Of a stretch of 64,000 nucleotides of DNA, positions 1-10,980 are shown piece by piece. The notes beneath the pieces were generated by a model. That model was not told the origin of the DNA and made no database searches. It saw only the letters and a list, made by a program, of their open reading frames with translations. Source of the stretch: Achromobacter xylosoxidans A8 (GTDB lineage Bacteria > Pseudomonadota > Gammaproteobacteria > Burkholderiales > Burkholderiaceae_B); assembly GCF_000165835.1 (NCBI RefSeq), contig NC_014640.1, forward strand, positions 6,386,001-6,450,000, read 5' to 3'. Each line of letters begins with the position of its first letter. The stretch's first letter is position 1. A program made the position numbers and the translations under genes.

Positions 1-77
1 CCTCGCGCCAGGCCGGCTACATCAACGGACACACCCTGGTGGCCGACGGCGGCTGGAGCCGCTACAGCTACCTCTAA
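1..77 (+). CDS. short-chain dehydrogenase/reductase, 3' end only
   Basis: The window opens inside this gene; only the last 24 codons are present, read from base 3 to a TAA at 75-77. The tail has the pattern GYINGHTLVADGGW, which matches the C-terminal strand of classical SDR oxidoreductases (usually I-x-G-x-x-L-x-V-D-G-G). The catalytic Ser/Tyr/Lys and the nucleotide-binding part lie outside the window, so substrate and cofactor cannot be judged. Only 35 bases separate the stop from the next start on the same strand, so it is probably the upstream member of the 2-oxoacid dehydrogenase operon. Confidence 0.75.
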   Translation, partial: SRQAGYINGHTLVADGGWSRYSYL

Positions 78-112
78 TCGCAAGACACATACACATCTCT
101 GGAGATTCATTC

Positions 113-2296
113 ATGGCCACCCACCAACCGCTCGAGCCCCAGGCGCCCTGGCGGCAACTGACGGTAGACGCCAAGGACTGGCAACAGGCGGATCCCGCCC
201 TGCTCGGCACCATGCTTACCCAGCTGCACTGGATCCGCGCCTTTGAAGAGGCCGTGCTGGACCTGGCCGCCGAAGGCCTGGTGCATGGCCCGGCGCATTC
301 GTCGGTGGGCCAGGAAGGCGGCGCGGTCGGCTCGGTGCTGGCGCTGGGCGCCGGCGACCAGATCAACGGTTCGCACCGCGGTCATCACCAATTCCTGGCC
401 AAGGCGCTGCAGCATGTCGCGCCGCTGGGCCTGGACCCGCGCAATCCGCTCACGCCCGCCATCGACGAGGTCCTGCAGAAGACGCTGGCCGAGATCATGG
501 GCCTGGCCCAGGGCTATTGCCACGGCCGCGGCGGCAGCATGCACCTGCGCTGGCTCGAAGCCGGCGCGCTGGGCACCAACGCCATCGTCGGCGGCGGCGT
601 GCCGCTGGCCGCCGGCGCGGGCTGGGCGCACAAGCACGCCGGCACCGACCGCGTCGCCGTGACCTATTTCGGCGACGGCGCGGTGAACATCGGCTCGGTG
701 CTGGAAACCATGAACCTGACCGCGGCCTGGAAGACGCCGCTGTGCTTCTTCATCGAGAACAACCGCTACGCCGTGTCCACCACGGTGGAAGAGTCCACCG
801 CCGAACCGCGCCTGTCGGCGCGCGGCCTGGCCTTCAACATCCCCTCGTGGAAGGTGGACGGCATGGATCCGCTGGCGGTCCACCTGACCATGTCCGAAGC
901 CGTGGCGCACATGCGCGCCGGCAACGGTCCGACCATCGTCGAGGTGGACGTCTACCGTTTCTTCCACCAGAACGGCCCCTTCCCCGGCAGCGCCTTCGGC
1001 TACCGCAGCAAGGATGAAGAATCGCAATGGCGCCGCCGCGATCCGCTGGACAAGATCGCCACGGAGATGATCGGCCGCAAGCTGATCACGCAAGCCGAAG
1101 TGGACGCCCTGCGCCAGCGCTGCAAGGACGTGATGAAGGACGTGTCCGGCCGCCTGACCGAAGCCGCCGATGGCGGCAAGCGCCGCGTGCGCGCCGACCT
1201 CTGGCCCAGTCCCGACTTCCGCGACGTGGGCCTGCGCAGCGACGGCTCGGAACTGGCCGGCCTGCGCTACCAGGAAGCCGCCGACCACGCCGGCCAGTCC
1301 GCCGAGCGCAAGTTCGTGGACGCGGTGGCCGACGTGCTGGACCGCCGCATGGAAACCGACGCCGGCGTGGTGGTGCTGGGCGAAGACGTGCACCGCCTGA
1401 AGGGCGGCACCAACGGCGCCACCCGCGGCCTGAAGGACAAATATCCCGACCGCGTGCTGGGCACCCCCATTTCCGAGAACGCCTTCGCCGGCCTGGGCGG
1501 CGGCCTGGCCATGGACGGCCGCTACCGGCCGATTGTGGAATTCATGTATCCCGACTTCATGTGGGTCGCGGCCGACCAGATCTTCAACCAGATCGGCAAG
1601 GCCCGCCATATGTTCGGCGGCGACATCGACGTGCCCTTCGTGCTGCGCACCAAGGTCGCGATGGGCACGGGCTACGGCTCGCAGCACTCGATGGACCCCG
1701 CCGGCATTTTCGCCACCGCGCCCGGCTGGCGCGTGGTCGCGCCGTCCACGCCCTACGAATACGTGGGCCTGATGAACACCGCGCTGGCCTCCAAGGACCC
1801 GGTGCTGGTGATCGAGCACGTGGACCTGTACGCCTCCTCGGGCGAAGTGCCCACGGACGACCTGGACTACGCCATTCCGTTCGGCAAGGCTCGCGTGCGC
1901 CGCGCGGGCGGCAAGGTCACCATCCTGACCTACCTGTCCATGGTCAGCCGCGCGCTCAAGGCCGCCGAAGCGGCGGGTGTGGACGCCGAGGTCATCGACC
2001 TGCGCACGCTGGACCGCGCCAGCCTGGACTGGGACACCATCGGCGCCAGCATCATGAAGACCAACAACGTGCTGATCGTGGAGCAAGGCGCGCGCGGCAC
2101 GTCCTACGGCGCCATGCTGTCCGACGAGATCCAGCGCCGCTACTTCGACTGGCTGGATCAGCCGGTCAAGCGCGTGACCGGCGGCGAGGCCTCGCCCAGC
2201 ATCTCCAAGGTGCTGGAGCGCGCGGCCTTCGCCGATACCGAGGAAGTGATGGCCGGCCTGGCCGACGTGCTGGCCGACATGGGAGAACAGGCATGA
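113..2296 (+). CDS. 2-oxoacid dehydrogenase E1, fused alpha and beta subunits
   Basis: 727-residue thiamine-diphosphate enzyme that decarboxylates a 2-oxoacid (or acetoin-like substrate) and passes the acyl group to the E2 lipoyl domain. Residues about 20-340 form the E1-alpha half; the ThDP motif GDG (187-189) is followed by the matching NN (216-217). Residues about 390-727 form the E1-beta half, with LGEDV and the SENAFAGLGGG segment. In many bacteria these halves are separate proteins, so this is a fusion. A CTGGAG ribosome site precedes the ATG. The stop overlaps the next start (ATGA). Substrate is not decidable from sequence: pyruvate, acetoin or a branched 2-oxoacid are all possible. 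Confidence 0.9.
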   Translation: MATHQPLEPQAPWRQLTVDAKDWQQADPALLGTMLTQLHWIRAFEEAVLDLAAEGLVHGPAHSSVGQEGGAVGSVLALGAGDQINGSHRGHHQFLAKALQHVAPLGLDPRNPLTPAIDEVLQKTLAEIMGLAQGYCHGRGGSMHLRWLEAGALGTNAIVGGGVPLAAGAGWAHKHAGTDRVAVTYFGDGAVNIGSVLETMNLTAAWKTPLCFFIENNRYAVSTTVEESTAEPRLSARGLAFNIPSWKVDGMDPLAVHLTMSEAVAHMRAGNGPTIVEVDVYRFFHQNGPFPGSAFGYRSKDEESQWRRRDPLDKIATEMIGRKLITQAEVDALRQRCKDVMKDVSGRLTEAADGGKRRVRADLWPSPDFRDVGLRSDGSELAGLRYQEAADHAGQSAERKFVDAVADVLDRRMETDAGVVVLGEDVHRLKGGTNGATRGLKDKYPDRVLGTPISENAFAGLGGGLAMDGRYRPIVEFMYPDFMWVAADQIFNQIGKARHMFGGDIDVPFVLRTKVAMGTGYGSQHSMDPAGIFATAPGWRVVAPSTPYEYVGLMNTALASKDPVLVIEHVDLYASSGEVPTDDLDYAIPFGKARVRRAGGKVTILTYLSMVSRALKAAEAAGVDAEVIDLRTLDRASLDWDTIGASIMKTNNVLIVEQGARGTSYGAMLSDEIQRRYFDWLDQPVKRVTGGEASPSISKVLERAAFADTEEVMAGLADVLADMGEQA

Positions 2297-2784
2297 GCAC
2301 AGCCCTGCACATGACCGTGCCGATGGAAGTCGGCATCTGCTGCGCCGACCTGGACGCGCTGCTGGCCTTCTACACCGAGGTGGTGGGCCTGAAACTCGTC
2401 AACCGCGTCAGCGTGCCGGCCGACAAGGCCCAGGCCACCGGTCTGACACGCCACGGCTATGACGTGGCGCGGCTGCAGACCAGCTATGGCGAACGCATCA
2501 AGCTGTTGCAGCCCGCCGCCGCGCCCGAGGCCGCCGCGCGCGGCGCGGCCATCCTGGACCGCCAGGGCGCCACTTACCTGACCTTCATCGTGCGCGACCT
2601 GCCCGGCGTGGTGCGCGGACTGGAAGCGAAGGGCGTGGTGTTCGACAGCAAGCCGGCGCCGATGGAAGTGCGCCCCGGCACCTGGCTGGCGTTCTTCCGC
2701 GACCCCGAAGGCAATGTGCTGGAACTGGTCGAATACGACGATCCCGCCACCTACCGGCCCGACCTGGCCGGCGCCGCAGAATAG
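2293..2784 (+). CDS. VOC (glyoxalase/bleomycin-resistance fold) protein
   Basis: 163-residue small protein with a single vicinal-oxygen-chelate domain. It opens with EVGICCADLDALLAFYTEVVG and ends with the typical FFRDPEGNVLELVEY strand, where the last Glu is a usual metal ligand. The fold covers glyoxalases, epimerases, extradiol dioxygenases and binding proteins, so no reaction can be assigned. Its ATG overlaps the E1 stop codon (ATGA), implying translational coupling, and E2 begins 10 bases after its stop. A VOC protein between E1 and E2 of a 2-oxoacid dehydrogenase is unusual and suggests a role in preparing or repairing the substrate (for example epimerisation). Confidence 0.85.
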   Translation: MSTALHMTVPMEVGICCADLDALLAFYTEVVGLKLVNRVSVPADKAQATGLTRHGYDVARLQTSYGERIKLLQPAAAPEAAARGAAILDRQGATYLTFIVRDLPGVVRGLEAKGVVFDSKPAPMEVRPGTWLAFFRDPEGNVLELVEYDDPATYRPDLAGAAE

Positions 2785-2794
2785 GACGAACAAC

Positions 2795-4099
2795 GTGGCA
2801 CACCTTATCAAGCTCCCCTCCGTTGCGGCCGACACCTCGGGCGGCACGCTGCACCAGTGGCTCAAGAAAGAAGGCGACACCGTCGCCGTGGGCGAGGCGC
2901 TGGCGGAAATCGAAACCGAGAAGGCCATCGTCGAAATCAATGCCGAGCAGGCCGGCGTGCTGGGCCGCATCGTGGTCCAGGCTGGCGCGGCCTCGGTGCC
3001 GGTCAACACCGTGATCGGCGTGCTGCTGGTCCAGGGCGAAGACGCTACGGCTATCGACCGCGCGCTGGCCGAAGCCGGCGCCGCGCAGCCCACGGCAGCA
3101 CCTGCGGCTGCGGTTGCTGGCAGCGCTGGCCCGGCCCCTGTCGCCGCCCCGGCTTTGGCATCGGCCAGCAACGCTGCCACCTCGGCTTCTGCGAGCGCCG
3201 CAGCCGCGCCTCAGGCACCCGCTGCCGCAGGCACCGCAGCTGTTCCTGGCGGACGCTTGTTCGCCAGCCCGCTGGCACGGCGCCTGGCCGCGCAATGGCA
3301 TGTGGACCTGCTGGGTGTGACCGGCACCGGCCCGCACGGTCGCATCGTGCGCCGCGACGTGGAAGCGGCACGAGACCGGGCTCCGGCCGCCGCAACCGCG
3401 CCGCTGGCCGGCCGTCCAGCCGCACGCCGCGTCCCGCACACTGGCATGCGCCGCGCCATCGCCCGCCGCCTCACGGAAAGCAAGCAGAACGTGCCGCACT
3501 TCTACCTGACGGTGGATTGCAGGATGGACGCGCTGCTGGCCCTGCGCGCGCAAGCCAATCAAGGCGGCACGGTAAAACTGTCGGTCAATGACTTCATCGT
3601 GCGCGCGGCGGCGCTGGCCCTGCGCGAAGTGCCGGAGGTGAACGCCAGCTGGCATGAAGATGCCGTCGAGTACCACGCCGGCGCCGACATCTCGGTGGCG
3701 GTGGCGACCGATGGCGGCCTGGTCACGCCCATCGTGCGCGACGCGGACCTGAAGTCCTTGTCCGCCATCGCGGGTGAAATCGTCGAGCTGGCCGGCCGCG
3801 CCAAGATCAACCGTCTGAAACCCGAGGAATTCACCGGCGGCTCGCTGACCGTGAGCAACCTGGGCATGTACGGCATCAGCCAGTTCGCTGCCATCATCAA
3901 TCCGCCGCAGGCCGCCATCCTGGCGGTGGGCACGGCCGAGAAGCGCCCGGTGGTGGACAGCGAAGGCCAACTGGCCGTCGCCACCGTCATGACGGTGACC
4001 TTGTCGGCAGACCACCGCGTGGTGGACGGCGCGGTGGGCGCGCGCTGGCTGGCCGCCTTCCGCACGCTGATCGAAAACCCCGTGCGCATCCTGTTGTGA
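2795..4099 (+). CDS. 2-oxoacid dehydrogenase E2 (dihydrolipoyl acyltransferase)
   Basis: 434 residues from a GTG start at 2795, chosen because the lipoyl domain then begins at once, as in the family; a longer reading frame runs back into the VOC gene. The N-terminal lipoyl domain has the modified Lys43 in IETEKA. An Ala/Pro-rich linker spans about 90-150, followed by a peripheral subunit-binding domain (about 150-190, FASPLARRLA and GTGPHGRI). The acyltransferase domain ends with the catalytic DHRVVDG. It has a single lipoyl domain. Only 8 bases lie between its stop and the E3 ATG. It transfers the acyl group from E1 to CoA. Confidence 0.92.
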   Translation: MAHLIKLPSVAADTSGGTLHQWLKKEGDTVAVGEALAEIETEKAIVEINAEQAGVLGRIVVQAGAASVPVNTVIGVLLVQGEDATAIDRALAEAGAAQPTAAPAAAVAGSAGPAPVAAPALASASNAATSASASAAAAPQAPAAAGTAAVPGGRLFASPLARRLAAQWHVDLLGVTGTGPHGRIVRRDVEAARDRAPAAATAPLAGRPAARRVPHTGMRRAIARRLTESKQNVPHFYLTVDCRMDALLALRAQANQGGTVKLSVNDFIVRAAALALREVPEVNASWHEDAVEYHAGADISVAVATDGGLVTPIVRDADLKSLSAIAGEIVELAGRAKINRLKPEEFTGGSLTVSNLGMYGISQFAAIINPPQAAILAVGTAEKRPVVDSEGQLAVATVMTVTLSADHRVVDGAVGARWLAAFRTLIENPVRILL

Positions 4100-4107
4100 G
4101 CCCCGCC

Positions 4108-5505
<1,398 letters not shown>

Positions 5506-5568
5506 GACCTGCCTGCCCCGGGGCCTGCTTGCGCAGGTCGCAGGCGGAAACCGCCACGCGGCGCGGAC

Positions 5569-6450
5569 TCAGATCCGCGCCGCCAGGAAGTCCAGGAAGC
5601 AGGCAATGCGGCGCGACAGCTGCGTGTTGCGGTAATACACCGCGTGCATGGGCTGCAGGTAGTCCGTGTGCGCGGCCTCCATCAGCTTCACCAGCCTGCC
5701 GGCCTTGACGTCCTCGCGCACCACGAAGTCGGAAAGGCAGGCGATGCCCACGCCGCGCACCGCCAGCTGCCGCTGCGTTTCGCCGCTGGAAGTCGCCAGC
5801 GTCGGCATCGCCAGATAGCTGGATCCGCCGGCGTGGCGCAAGGGCCAGACGTTCAGGCTTTCGGGCTGGGTGAAGCCCAGCACCTCATGCGCCGCCAGAT
5901 CCTCCACCGTCTCCGGCGCGCCGCGCCGGGCTACGTAGTCCGGACTGGCCATCACCCAGCGCGGCGACGGCCGCAGCGGGCGCGCGTGCAGGGTGGAGTC
6001 CGTCAGCGGCCCCATGCGCAGCGCCACGTCGGTGCGATGTTCCATGAGGTCGACGATGCGGTCGTTGCTGGTGAGTTCGAGCGTGATCGCCGGATACTCG
6101 CGCCGGAACTCCGCCACCAGCGGCACCACGCAATGCAGCATGACCGGCACCGACGCATCCACCCGCAAGCGGCCCGCGGGGCGCTGATGCACCATGCGCA
6201 TGCAGTCCTCGGCTTCGTCCAGCGACGCGACGATGTGCCTGGCCTTGGGGAGAAAATGCTTGCCCTCTTCGGTCAAGTCCATGCGCCGGGTGGTGCGGTT
6301 GAGCAGCGTAACGCCGAGTTCTTCCTCCAGACGCGACAGGCCCCGGCTGACGCCCGAGGCAGTGTGGCCCAGCAGTTCTGCGGCGGCGCTGAGGGATCCC
6401 GCGTCCACTACGCCCAGGAAGAGCCGCAGCGCGTCTGAGTTCAGGGACAT
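5569..6450 (-). CDS. LysR-family transcriptional regulator
   Basis: 293 residues. The N-terminal winged helix-turn-helix (about 1-60) reads SLSAAAELLGHTASGVSRGLSRLEEELG, and the rest is the periplasmic-binding-protein-like effector domain. The ATG at 6450 is preceded by an AAGGAG site and starts the canonical fold; in-frame sequence upstream shows no LysR homology. It belongs to the CrgA/DsdC-like group that often controls a neighbouring oxidoreductase. Its neighbours are the convergent E3 gene and ilvD upstream on the same strand, from which it is separated by a terminator, so it is probably transcribed alone. Target unknown. Confidence 0.9.
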   Translation of the reverse strand: MSLNSDALRLFLGVVDAGSLSAAAELLGHTASGVSRGLSRLEEELGVTLLNRTTRRMDLTEEGKHFLPKARHIVASLDEAEDCMRMVHQRPAGRLRVDASVPVMLHCVVPLVAEFRREYPAITLELTSNDRIVDLMEHRTDVALRMGPLTDSTLHARPLRPSPRWVMASPDYVARRGAPETVEDLAAHEVLGFTQPESLNVWPLRHAGGSSYLAMPTLATSSGETQRQLAVRGVGIACLSDFVVREDVKAGRLVKLMEAAHTDYLQPMHAVYYRNTQLSRRIACFLDFLAARI

Positions 6451-6508
6451 GGCTGGCTCCTTGGTTTGTGGATCGATTGTATAGAGGGCAACAGCCCTGA
6501 ATGAAGCG

Positions 6509-6536
6509 AAAAAAAAGCGGCGCCTGAAAGCGCCGC
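6509..6536 (-). terminator. rho-independent terminator after ilvD
   Basis: A perfect 7-bp stem (6517-6523 with 6530-6536, arm GCGGCGC) with a 6-base loop is followed on the minus strand by eight U (A-run 6509-6516). It lies 26 bases past the ilvD stop and upstream of the LysR gene, separating the two transcripts. Confidence 0.85.
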
Positions 6537-6562
6537 CCTTCTCATGCATCAGCAAGCGAGAA

Positions 6563-8431
6563 TCAGCGCTTGCCCTTCTGCTTCAGCTGCGACAAATCCC
6601 GCACCGCGCCGCGATCCGCCGACGTCGCCAGGGCCGCATAGGCCTGCAGCGCCTGCGACACGACACGTTCGCGTCCCACCGGCTCCCAGCCATCAGCACG
6701 AGCATCCATCGCCGCGCGGCGGCGCGCCAGTTCCTCGTCCGACACCGCCAGATGCATCTTGCGGTTCGGGATATCGATCTCGATCACGTCGCCCTCTTCC
6801 ACCAGGCCGATCGTGCCGCCTTCCGCCGCTTCCGGCGAAGCGTGGCCGATCACCAGGCCCGACGAACCGCCCGAGAAGCGGCCATCGGTGAACAGGGCGC
6901 AGGTCTTGCCCAGGCCCTTGGACTTCAGGTACGACGTGGGGTACAGCATTTCCTGCATGCCCGGGCCGCCCTTCGGGCCTTCGTAGCGGATCACCACCAC
7001 GTCGCCCGCGACGATCTTGTCGCCCAGAATGCCTTCCACGGCGTCGTCCTGGCTTTCGAAGACGCGCGCGCGGCCGGTGAAGACCCATTGCGACTCGTCC
7101 ACGCCGGCCGTCTTCACGATGCAGCCCTTCTCAGCCAGGTTGCCGTACAGCACGGCCAGGCCGCCGTCCTTGGAATAGGCGCTTTCCTTGCTGCGGATGC
7201 AGCCGGTCTTGCGGTCGGTGTCCAGCGTCAGGAAGGTTGCGTCCTGGCTGAAGGCCACCGTGGTCGGGATGCCGCCAGGCGCCGCGCGGTAGAACTTTTG
7301 CGCTTCCTCTCCGGCGCCGCCGGCCACGTCCCATTGCTTGATCGCATTGCCCAGCGTGCCGCTGTGCACGTTGCCGCAGGACAGGTCCAGCAGGTCCGCG
7401 CGCGCCAGTTCACCCAGGATGCCCAGGATGCCGCCGGCGCGATGCACGTCTTCGATGTGGTACTTGTCGGTGGCGGGCGCCGCCTTGCACAGGCACGGCA
7501 CCTTGCGCGAAATGCGGTCGATGTCGGCCATGGTGAAATCCACGCCGGCTTCCTGCGCCGCGGCCAACAGGTGCAACACCGTGTTGGTCGAACCGCCCAT
7601 GGCCACGTCCAGCGCCATGGCGTTCTGGAACGCGCTCTTGGTGGCGATGCTGCGCGGCAGGACCGACTCGTCCTCTTCCTGGTAATAGCGGCGGCACAGA
7701 TCCACCACCAGGCGGCCGGCCTGCTCGAACAAGCCCTTGCGCCAGGCGTGCGTGGCGACGATGGTGCCGTTGCCCGGCAGGGCCAGGCCGATGGCTTCGG
7801 TCAGACAGTTCATCGAGTTGGCGGTGAACATGCCGGAACAGGAGCCGCAGGTCGGGCAGGCGCTGCGTTCGACTTCAGCCACTTCGGCATCCGACACCTT
7901 GGGGTCGGCGGCCTTGATCATGGCGTCGATCAGGTCGATCTTGGCGATGACCTTGCCGTCGGTGGGCGACTTGACCTTGCCCGCTTCCATCGGGCCGCCC
8001 GACACGAACACCACCGGGATGTTCAGGCGCATGGCGGCCATCAGCATCCCCGGGGTGATCTTGTCGCAGTTCGAGATGCAGACCATGGCGTCGGCGCAAT
8101 GCGCGTTGACCATGTATTCGACCGAGTCGGCGATCAGTTCGCGCGAGGGTAGCGAATACAGCATGCCGCCGTGGCCCATGGCGATGCCGTCGTCCACGGC
8201 GATGGTGTTGAATTCCTTGGCGACGCCGCCCGCGGCTTCGATTTCCTTGGCGACCAGCGCCCCCAGGTCGCGCAGGTGCACGTGGCCCGGCACGAACTGC
8301 GTGAACGAGTTCACTACCGCGATGATCGGCTTGCCGAAGTCGTCGTCCTTCATGCCTGTGGCGCGCCACAGGGCGCGGGCGCCGGCCATATTGCGGCCGT
8401 GGGTCGATGTGCGGGAGCGGTAGTGCGGCAT
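6563..8431 (-). CDS. ilvD: dihydroxy-acid dehydratase
   Basis: 622 residues, the usual length of the long IlvD form. It dehydrates 2,3-dihydroxy-isovalerate and 2,3-dihydroxy-3-methylvalerate in valine, leucine and isoleucine synthesis. The N-terminus is the family signature [32 protein letters not shown] (cluster Cys122) and [10 protein letters not shown] are the iron-sulfur and substrate regions. The C-terminal half carries GRFSGGSSG. It is a monocistronic housekeeping gene, bounded by its own terminator and by about 100 bases of upstream space. Nothing links it to the regulators on either side. Confidence 0.97.
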   Translation of the reverse strand: MPHYRSRTSTHGRNMAGARALWRATGMKDDDFGKPIIAVVNSFTQFVPGHVHLRDLGALVAKEIEAAGGVAKEFNTIAVDDGIAMGHGGMLYSLPSRELIADSVEYMVNAHCADAMVCISNCDKITPGMLMAAMRLNIPVVFVSGGPMEAGKVKSPTDGKVIAKIDLIDAMIKAADPKVSDAEVAEVERSACPTCGSCSGMFTANSMNCLTEAIGLALPGNGTIVATHAWRKGLFEQAGRLVVDLCRRYYQEEDESVLPRSIATKSAFQNAMALDVAMGGSTNTVLHLLAAAQEAGVDFTMADIDRISRKVPCLCKAAPATDKYHIEDVHRAGGILGILGELARADLLDLSCGNVHSGTLGNAIKQWDVAGGAGEEAQKFYRAAPGGIPTTVAFSQDATFLTLDTDRKTGCIRSKESAYSKDGGLAVLYGNLAEKGCIVKTAGVDESQWVFTGRARVFESQDDAVEGILGDKIVAGDVVVIRYEGPKGGPGMQEMLYPTSYLKSKGLGKTCALFTDGRFSGGSSGLVIGHASPEAAEGGTIGLVEEGDVIEIDIPNRKMHLAVSDEELARRRAAMDARADGWEPVGRERVVSQALQAYAALATSADRGAVRDLSQLKQKGKR

Positions 8432-8538
8432 GGTTTGTCTCTGGCTGTAGCTGTTAGCGTAGGCGGCAAAACGTTAAATAATACGCTGGTTCCGGACCCG
8501 TCCGTCCGCCGGCCGCGCCCGGGACGCCGCAGCGGCCA

Positions 8539-9366
8539 TCAGGCGGACGCCATGCCGCGGGCCGCGAAGACGCTGGGCGGCTCGCCCACGGCCTTGCGGA
8601 ACATGGCTGCGAAGGCGCTGGGGCTTTCGTAACCCAGGTCCAGCGCCACCTCCAGCACGCGCTCGCCGCGCGCCAGCCGCTCCATCGCCGCCAAGAGCCG
8701 CGCCTGCTGGCGCCAGCGGCCGAAGGTCATGCCGGTGTGCCGCAGGAACAGGCGGTGCACGGTCTTCGGGTCCACCCCCAGCGCGCGCGCCCAGTCGGCC
8801 GCGCCGTCCTGGCGTTCCGGGTGGCGCACGATGGCGCGGCAGATGCGGGCCAGGCGGGGCTCGGATGGCTGCGGCAGATGCAGCGGCAGCACCGGCTCCT
8901 GGCGCAGTTCATCCAGCAGCAACATCATCAGCCGGCCGTCGCGCGTGTCGGGCGCCCAGTCCAGCGGCACTTCGGCCGCCGCCACCATCAGCTCCCGCAG
9001 CAAGGGAGAAATCGACAGCACGCAACATTCCGCCGGCAGATGGGCGGCCGCGCCCGGCTCCACGAAGACCGTGCGCATGCGCGGCTCGCCGCTCATGCGC
9101 AGGCCGTGCGAGACCCAGGCCGGCACCCAGACGCCGCGCGTGGGCGGCACCACCCAGATGCCGGCGTCGGTATCCACCACCATCACGCCGGAGATCGCAT
9201 AAAGCAGCTGGGCGCGGCGGTGACGGTGGCGGCGGACGCGGTGGCCATCTTCGTAGTCCACCGCCAGCCCGGCCACGGGCCGGCGCGAGGATTCATAGGG
9301 AAACAGGTCCAGGTCCGCGGGCTTGTACGGTGTGCGTGCGCGGGACGTGGGGTCAGGCTTGTCCAT
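8539..9366 (-). CDS. AraC-family regulator with cupin sensor
   Basis: 275 residues. The N-terminal half is a cupin-like sensor (HRHRRAQLLYAISGVM, then WVVPPTRGVWVPAW), and the C-terminal about 100 residues are two helix-turn-helix motifs of the AraC type (DWARALGVDPKTVHRLF and VALDLGYESPSAFAAMFRKAVGEPPS). This arrangement matches the NimR-like group, which often represses a nearby MFS exporter. No MFS gene is directly adjacent; the nearest is about 1.6 kb away beyond another regulator. It is transcribed leftward toward ilvD but ends more than 100 bases before it. Confidence 0.9.
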   Translation of the reverse strand: MDKPDPTSRARTPYKPADLDLFPYESSRRPVAGLAVDYEDGHRVRRHRHRRAQLLYAISGVMVVDTDAGIWVVPPTRGVWVPAWVSHGLRMSGEPRMRTVFVEPGAAAHLPAECCVLSISPLLRELMVAAAEVPLDWAPDTRDGRLMMLLLDELRQEPVLPLHLPQPSEPRLARICRAIVRHPERQDGAADWARALGVDPKTVHRLFLRHTGMTFGRWRQQARLLAAMERLARGERVLEVALDLGYESPSAFAAMFRKAVGEPPSVFAARGMASA

Positions 9367-9429
9367 TTTGCGACGATTGCGATTGAAATGGCGTGGGATG
9401 GTCTGGCCAGTGTACCCAGGCCCCGGGGT

Positions 9430-10320
9430 TCAGCCACGCAATGCCAGCAATGATTCCTGCAAGTGCCGCAGGCCCCGGCTGAGGGGCTTGTCCCGCCGCA
9501 GCACGATGGCCAGGCTGCGCGACAGCCGTGGCGCAAGCGACCGCACTGCCAGCGCCTGGCGCCGGCCCGCGCCCGACACCGCCAGCCTGGGCAGGATCGC
9601 GCAGCCCAGGCCGGCGGCCACGATCTCCTTCATGGCCTCGGTGCTGCCCAGCTCCATCACGGGCTTGGCGGCCACGCCGGCTTCCTCGAACCAGTCGTCC
9701 ACCAGACGGCGGGTGCGCGCGCCGGGCTCGAACAGCACCAGCGGCAGCTGCGCCAGCGCCTGCGGCGTGGCGGCGGCGGGAATGGCGGCCGCATCGCGGG
9801 CGGGAAAGATCGCCACGAACTCGTCCTCCAGCACCGGCGTAACCTGGAACATGCGTCCCGGCGCGGGCAAGGTGACCAGGCCGATGTCCAGCGTGTTGTT
9901 CTCCAGCCCGCGCAGCATGTCGGCCGTGTTGCCGGTGCTCGCCACGATGTCCAAGGCGGGAAAGCGGCGCCGCAGGTCAGCCAGGATAGGCGGCAGCAGA
10001 TAGGTGCAGGCGGTGGCGCCGGTGCCCAGGCGCACCCGGCCGGACACCTGGGACGCATGCGCGGTCATGGCAAGTTCCGCCTGCGCCAGCGCGGCGTCGA
10101 TGACCCGCACGTGCTCCAGCAGTTCCAGCCCGGCCGCGGTCGGGCCGGCGCGGCGGCCGATGCGTTCCACCAATTTCAGGCCGAAGCGCCGCTCCAGCTG
10201 ACGGATCTGCAGGCTGACGGCGGGCTGGGTCACGCCGCCCCGCTCCGCGGCGGCGGAAAAACTGCCCAGTTCGATCACCAGCGCAAAAGTGCGCAGATGG
10301 TCCAGGTTGAGGCCGCGCAT
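9430..10320 (-). CDS. LysR-family transcriptional regulator
   Basis: 296 residues from the ATG at 10320; reading frame further upstream runs across the divergent acetyltransferase and is not coding. The N-terminal winged helix includes FSAAAERGGVTQPAVSLQIRQLERRFG; the effector domain follows from about residue 90. It is divergent from a GNAT acetyltransferase and MFS transporter pair. A perfect T-N11-A palindrome lies in the shared intergenic space. By the usual LysR logic it would control its own gene and the divergent pair, with an unknown small-molecule inducer. Confidence 0.92.
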   Translation of the reverse strand: MRGLNLDHLRTFALVIELGSFSAAAERGGVTQPAVSLQIRQLERRFGLKLVERIGRRAGPTAAGLELLEHVRVIDAALAQAELAMTAHASQVSGRVRLGTGATACTYLLPPILADLRRRFPALDIVASTGNTADMLRGLENNTLDIGLVTLPAPGRMFQVTPVLEDEFVAIFPARDAAAIPAAATPQALAQLPLVLFEPGARTRRLVDDWFEEAGVAAKPVMELGSTEAMKEIVAAGLGCAILPRLAVSGAGRRQALAVRSLAPRLSRSLAIVLRRDKPLSRGLRHLQESLLALRG

Positions 10321-10340
10321 CGCTCTATCCAAAGTTTTAC

Positions 10341-10355
10341 TTATGAAAATCATAA
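10341..10355. promoter_or_regulatory. candidate LysR operator (T-N11-A palindrome)
   Basis: A perfect inverted repeat TTATGA-AAA-TCATAA sits in an unusually AT-rich stretch 20 bases upstream of the LysR start and 80 bases upstream of the divergent acetyltransferase. Its spacing is exactly that of LysR-type recognition sites (6-3-6, T-N11-A). Binding is inferred, not shown. Confidence 0.55.
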
Positions 10356-10434
10356 TAGACCAAAGCTTTATTAATAAATAAGCTTGCGCGACACTGGCGG
10401 CTTGTTTCTTCACTCCCATTGCCACGGCCCGCTC

Positions 10435-10980
10435 ATGTCGTCCCCCGCCCCCACCATCCTCATCCGCGACAGCGCGGAAGCCGATCTTCCCGCCATCAAG
10501 ACCATCTACGCGCACCATGTGCAGCACGGCGCGGCCTCGTTCGAATTGGATCCGCCGTCCATCCAGGACATGCGCCAGCGCCGCGCCGCCGTGCTGGAAA
10601 AGGAAATGCCGTATCTGGTCGCAGAGATCAACGGCGAGGTGGTGGGCTACGCCTACGTCACCCCGTACCGCCCGCGCCCGGCCTACCGGCACACGGTGGA
10701 GGACTCGGTGTACGTGAAGGCGGGCCGCTCCGGCCTGGGCATAGGCGGCAAGCTGCTGGCCACACTGATCGAACGCTGCACCGCCGCCGGCTGGCGCCAG
10801 ATGCTGGCCGTGGTGGGCGACAGCCGCAACGCCGCTTCCCTGGCGCTGCACGCCAGCCAGGGCTTCCATCCCGCCGGCACCTTGCGCTCGGTGGGACACA
10901 AGCATGGCGAATGGCGCGATACCGTGCTGATGCAGCGCGCGCTGGGCGAAGGCGACGCCACGCCGCCGCAACGGCCGTGA
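10435..10980 (+). CDS. GNAT N-acetyltransferase, phosphinothricin acetyltransferase type
   Basis: 181 residues. It is a single GNAT domain close to the PAT/BAR and methionine sulfoximine acetyltransferase group: IRDSAEADLPAIKTIYAHHV at the start, ASFELDPPS, VEDSVYVKAGRSGLGIGGKLL with the acetyl-CoA pyrophosphate loop, and GFHPAGTLRSVGHKHGEW near the end. Members acetylate phosphinothricin, methionine sulfoximine or related amino acids. Start at ATG 10435, where homology begins. Its TGA overlaps the GTG of the MFS gene (GTGA), so the two are translationally coupled. A detoxify-and-export pair is plausible. Confidence 0.9.
   Translation: MSSPAPTILIRDSAEADLPAIKTIYAHHVQHGAASFELDPPSIQDMRQRRAAVLEKEMPYLVAEINGEVVGYAYVTPYRPRPAYRHTVEDSVYVKAGRSGLGIGGKLLATLIERCTAAGWRQMLAVVGDSRNAASLALHASQGFHPAGTLRSVGHKHGEWRDTVLMQRALGEGDATPPQRP

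Noticed and set aside
5506..5568. Terminator after the E3 gene
   Set aside because: CCTGC/GCAGG repeats can pair, but no T-run follows and the alternatives are ambiguous in such GC-rich sequence.
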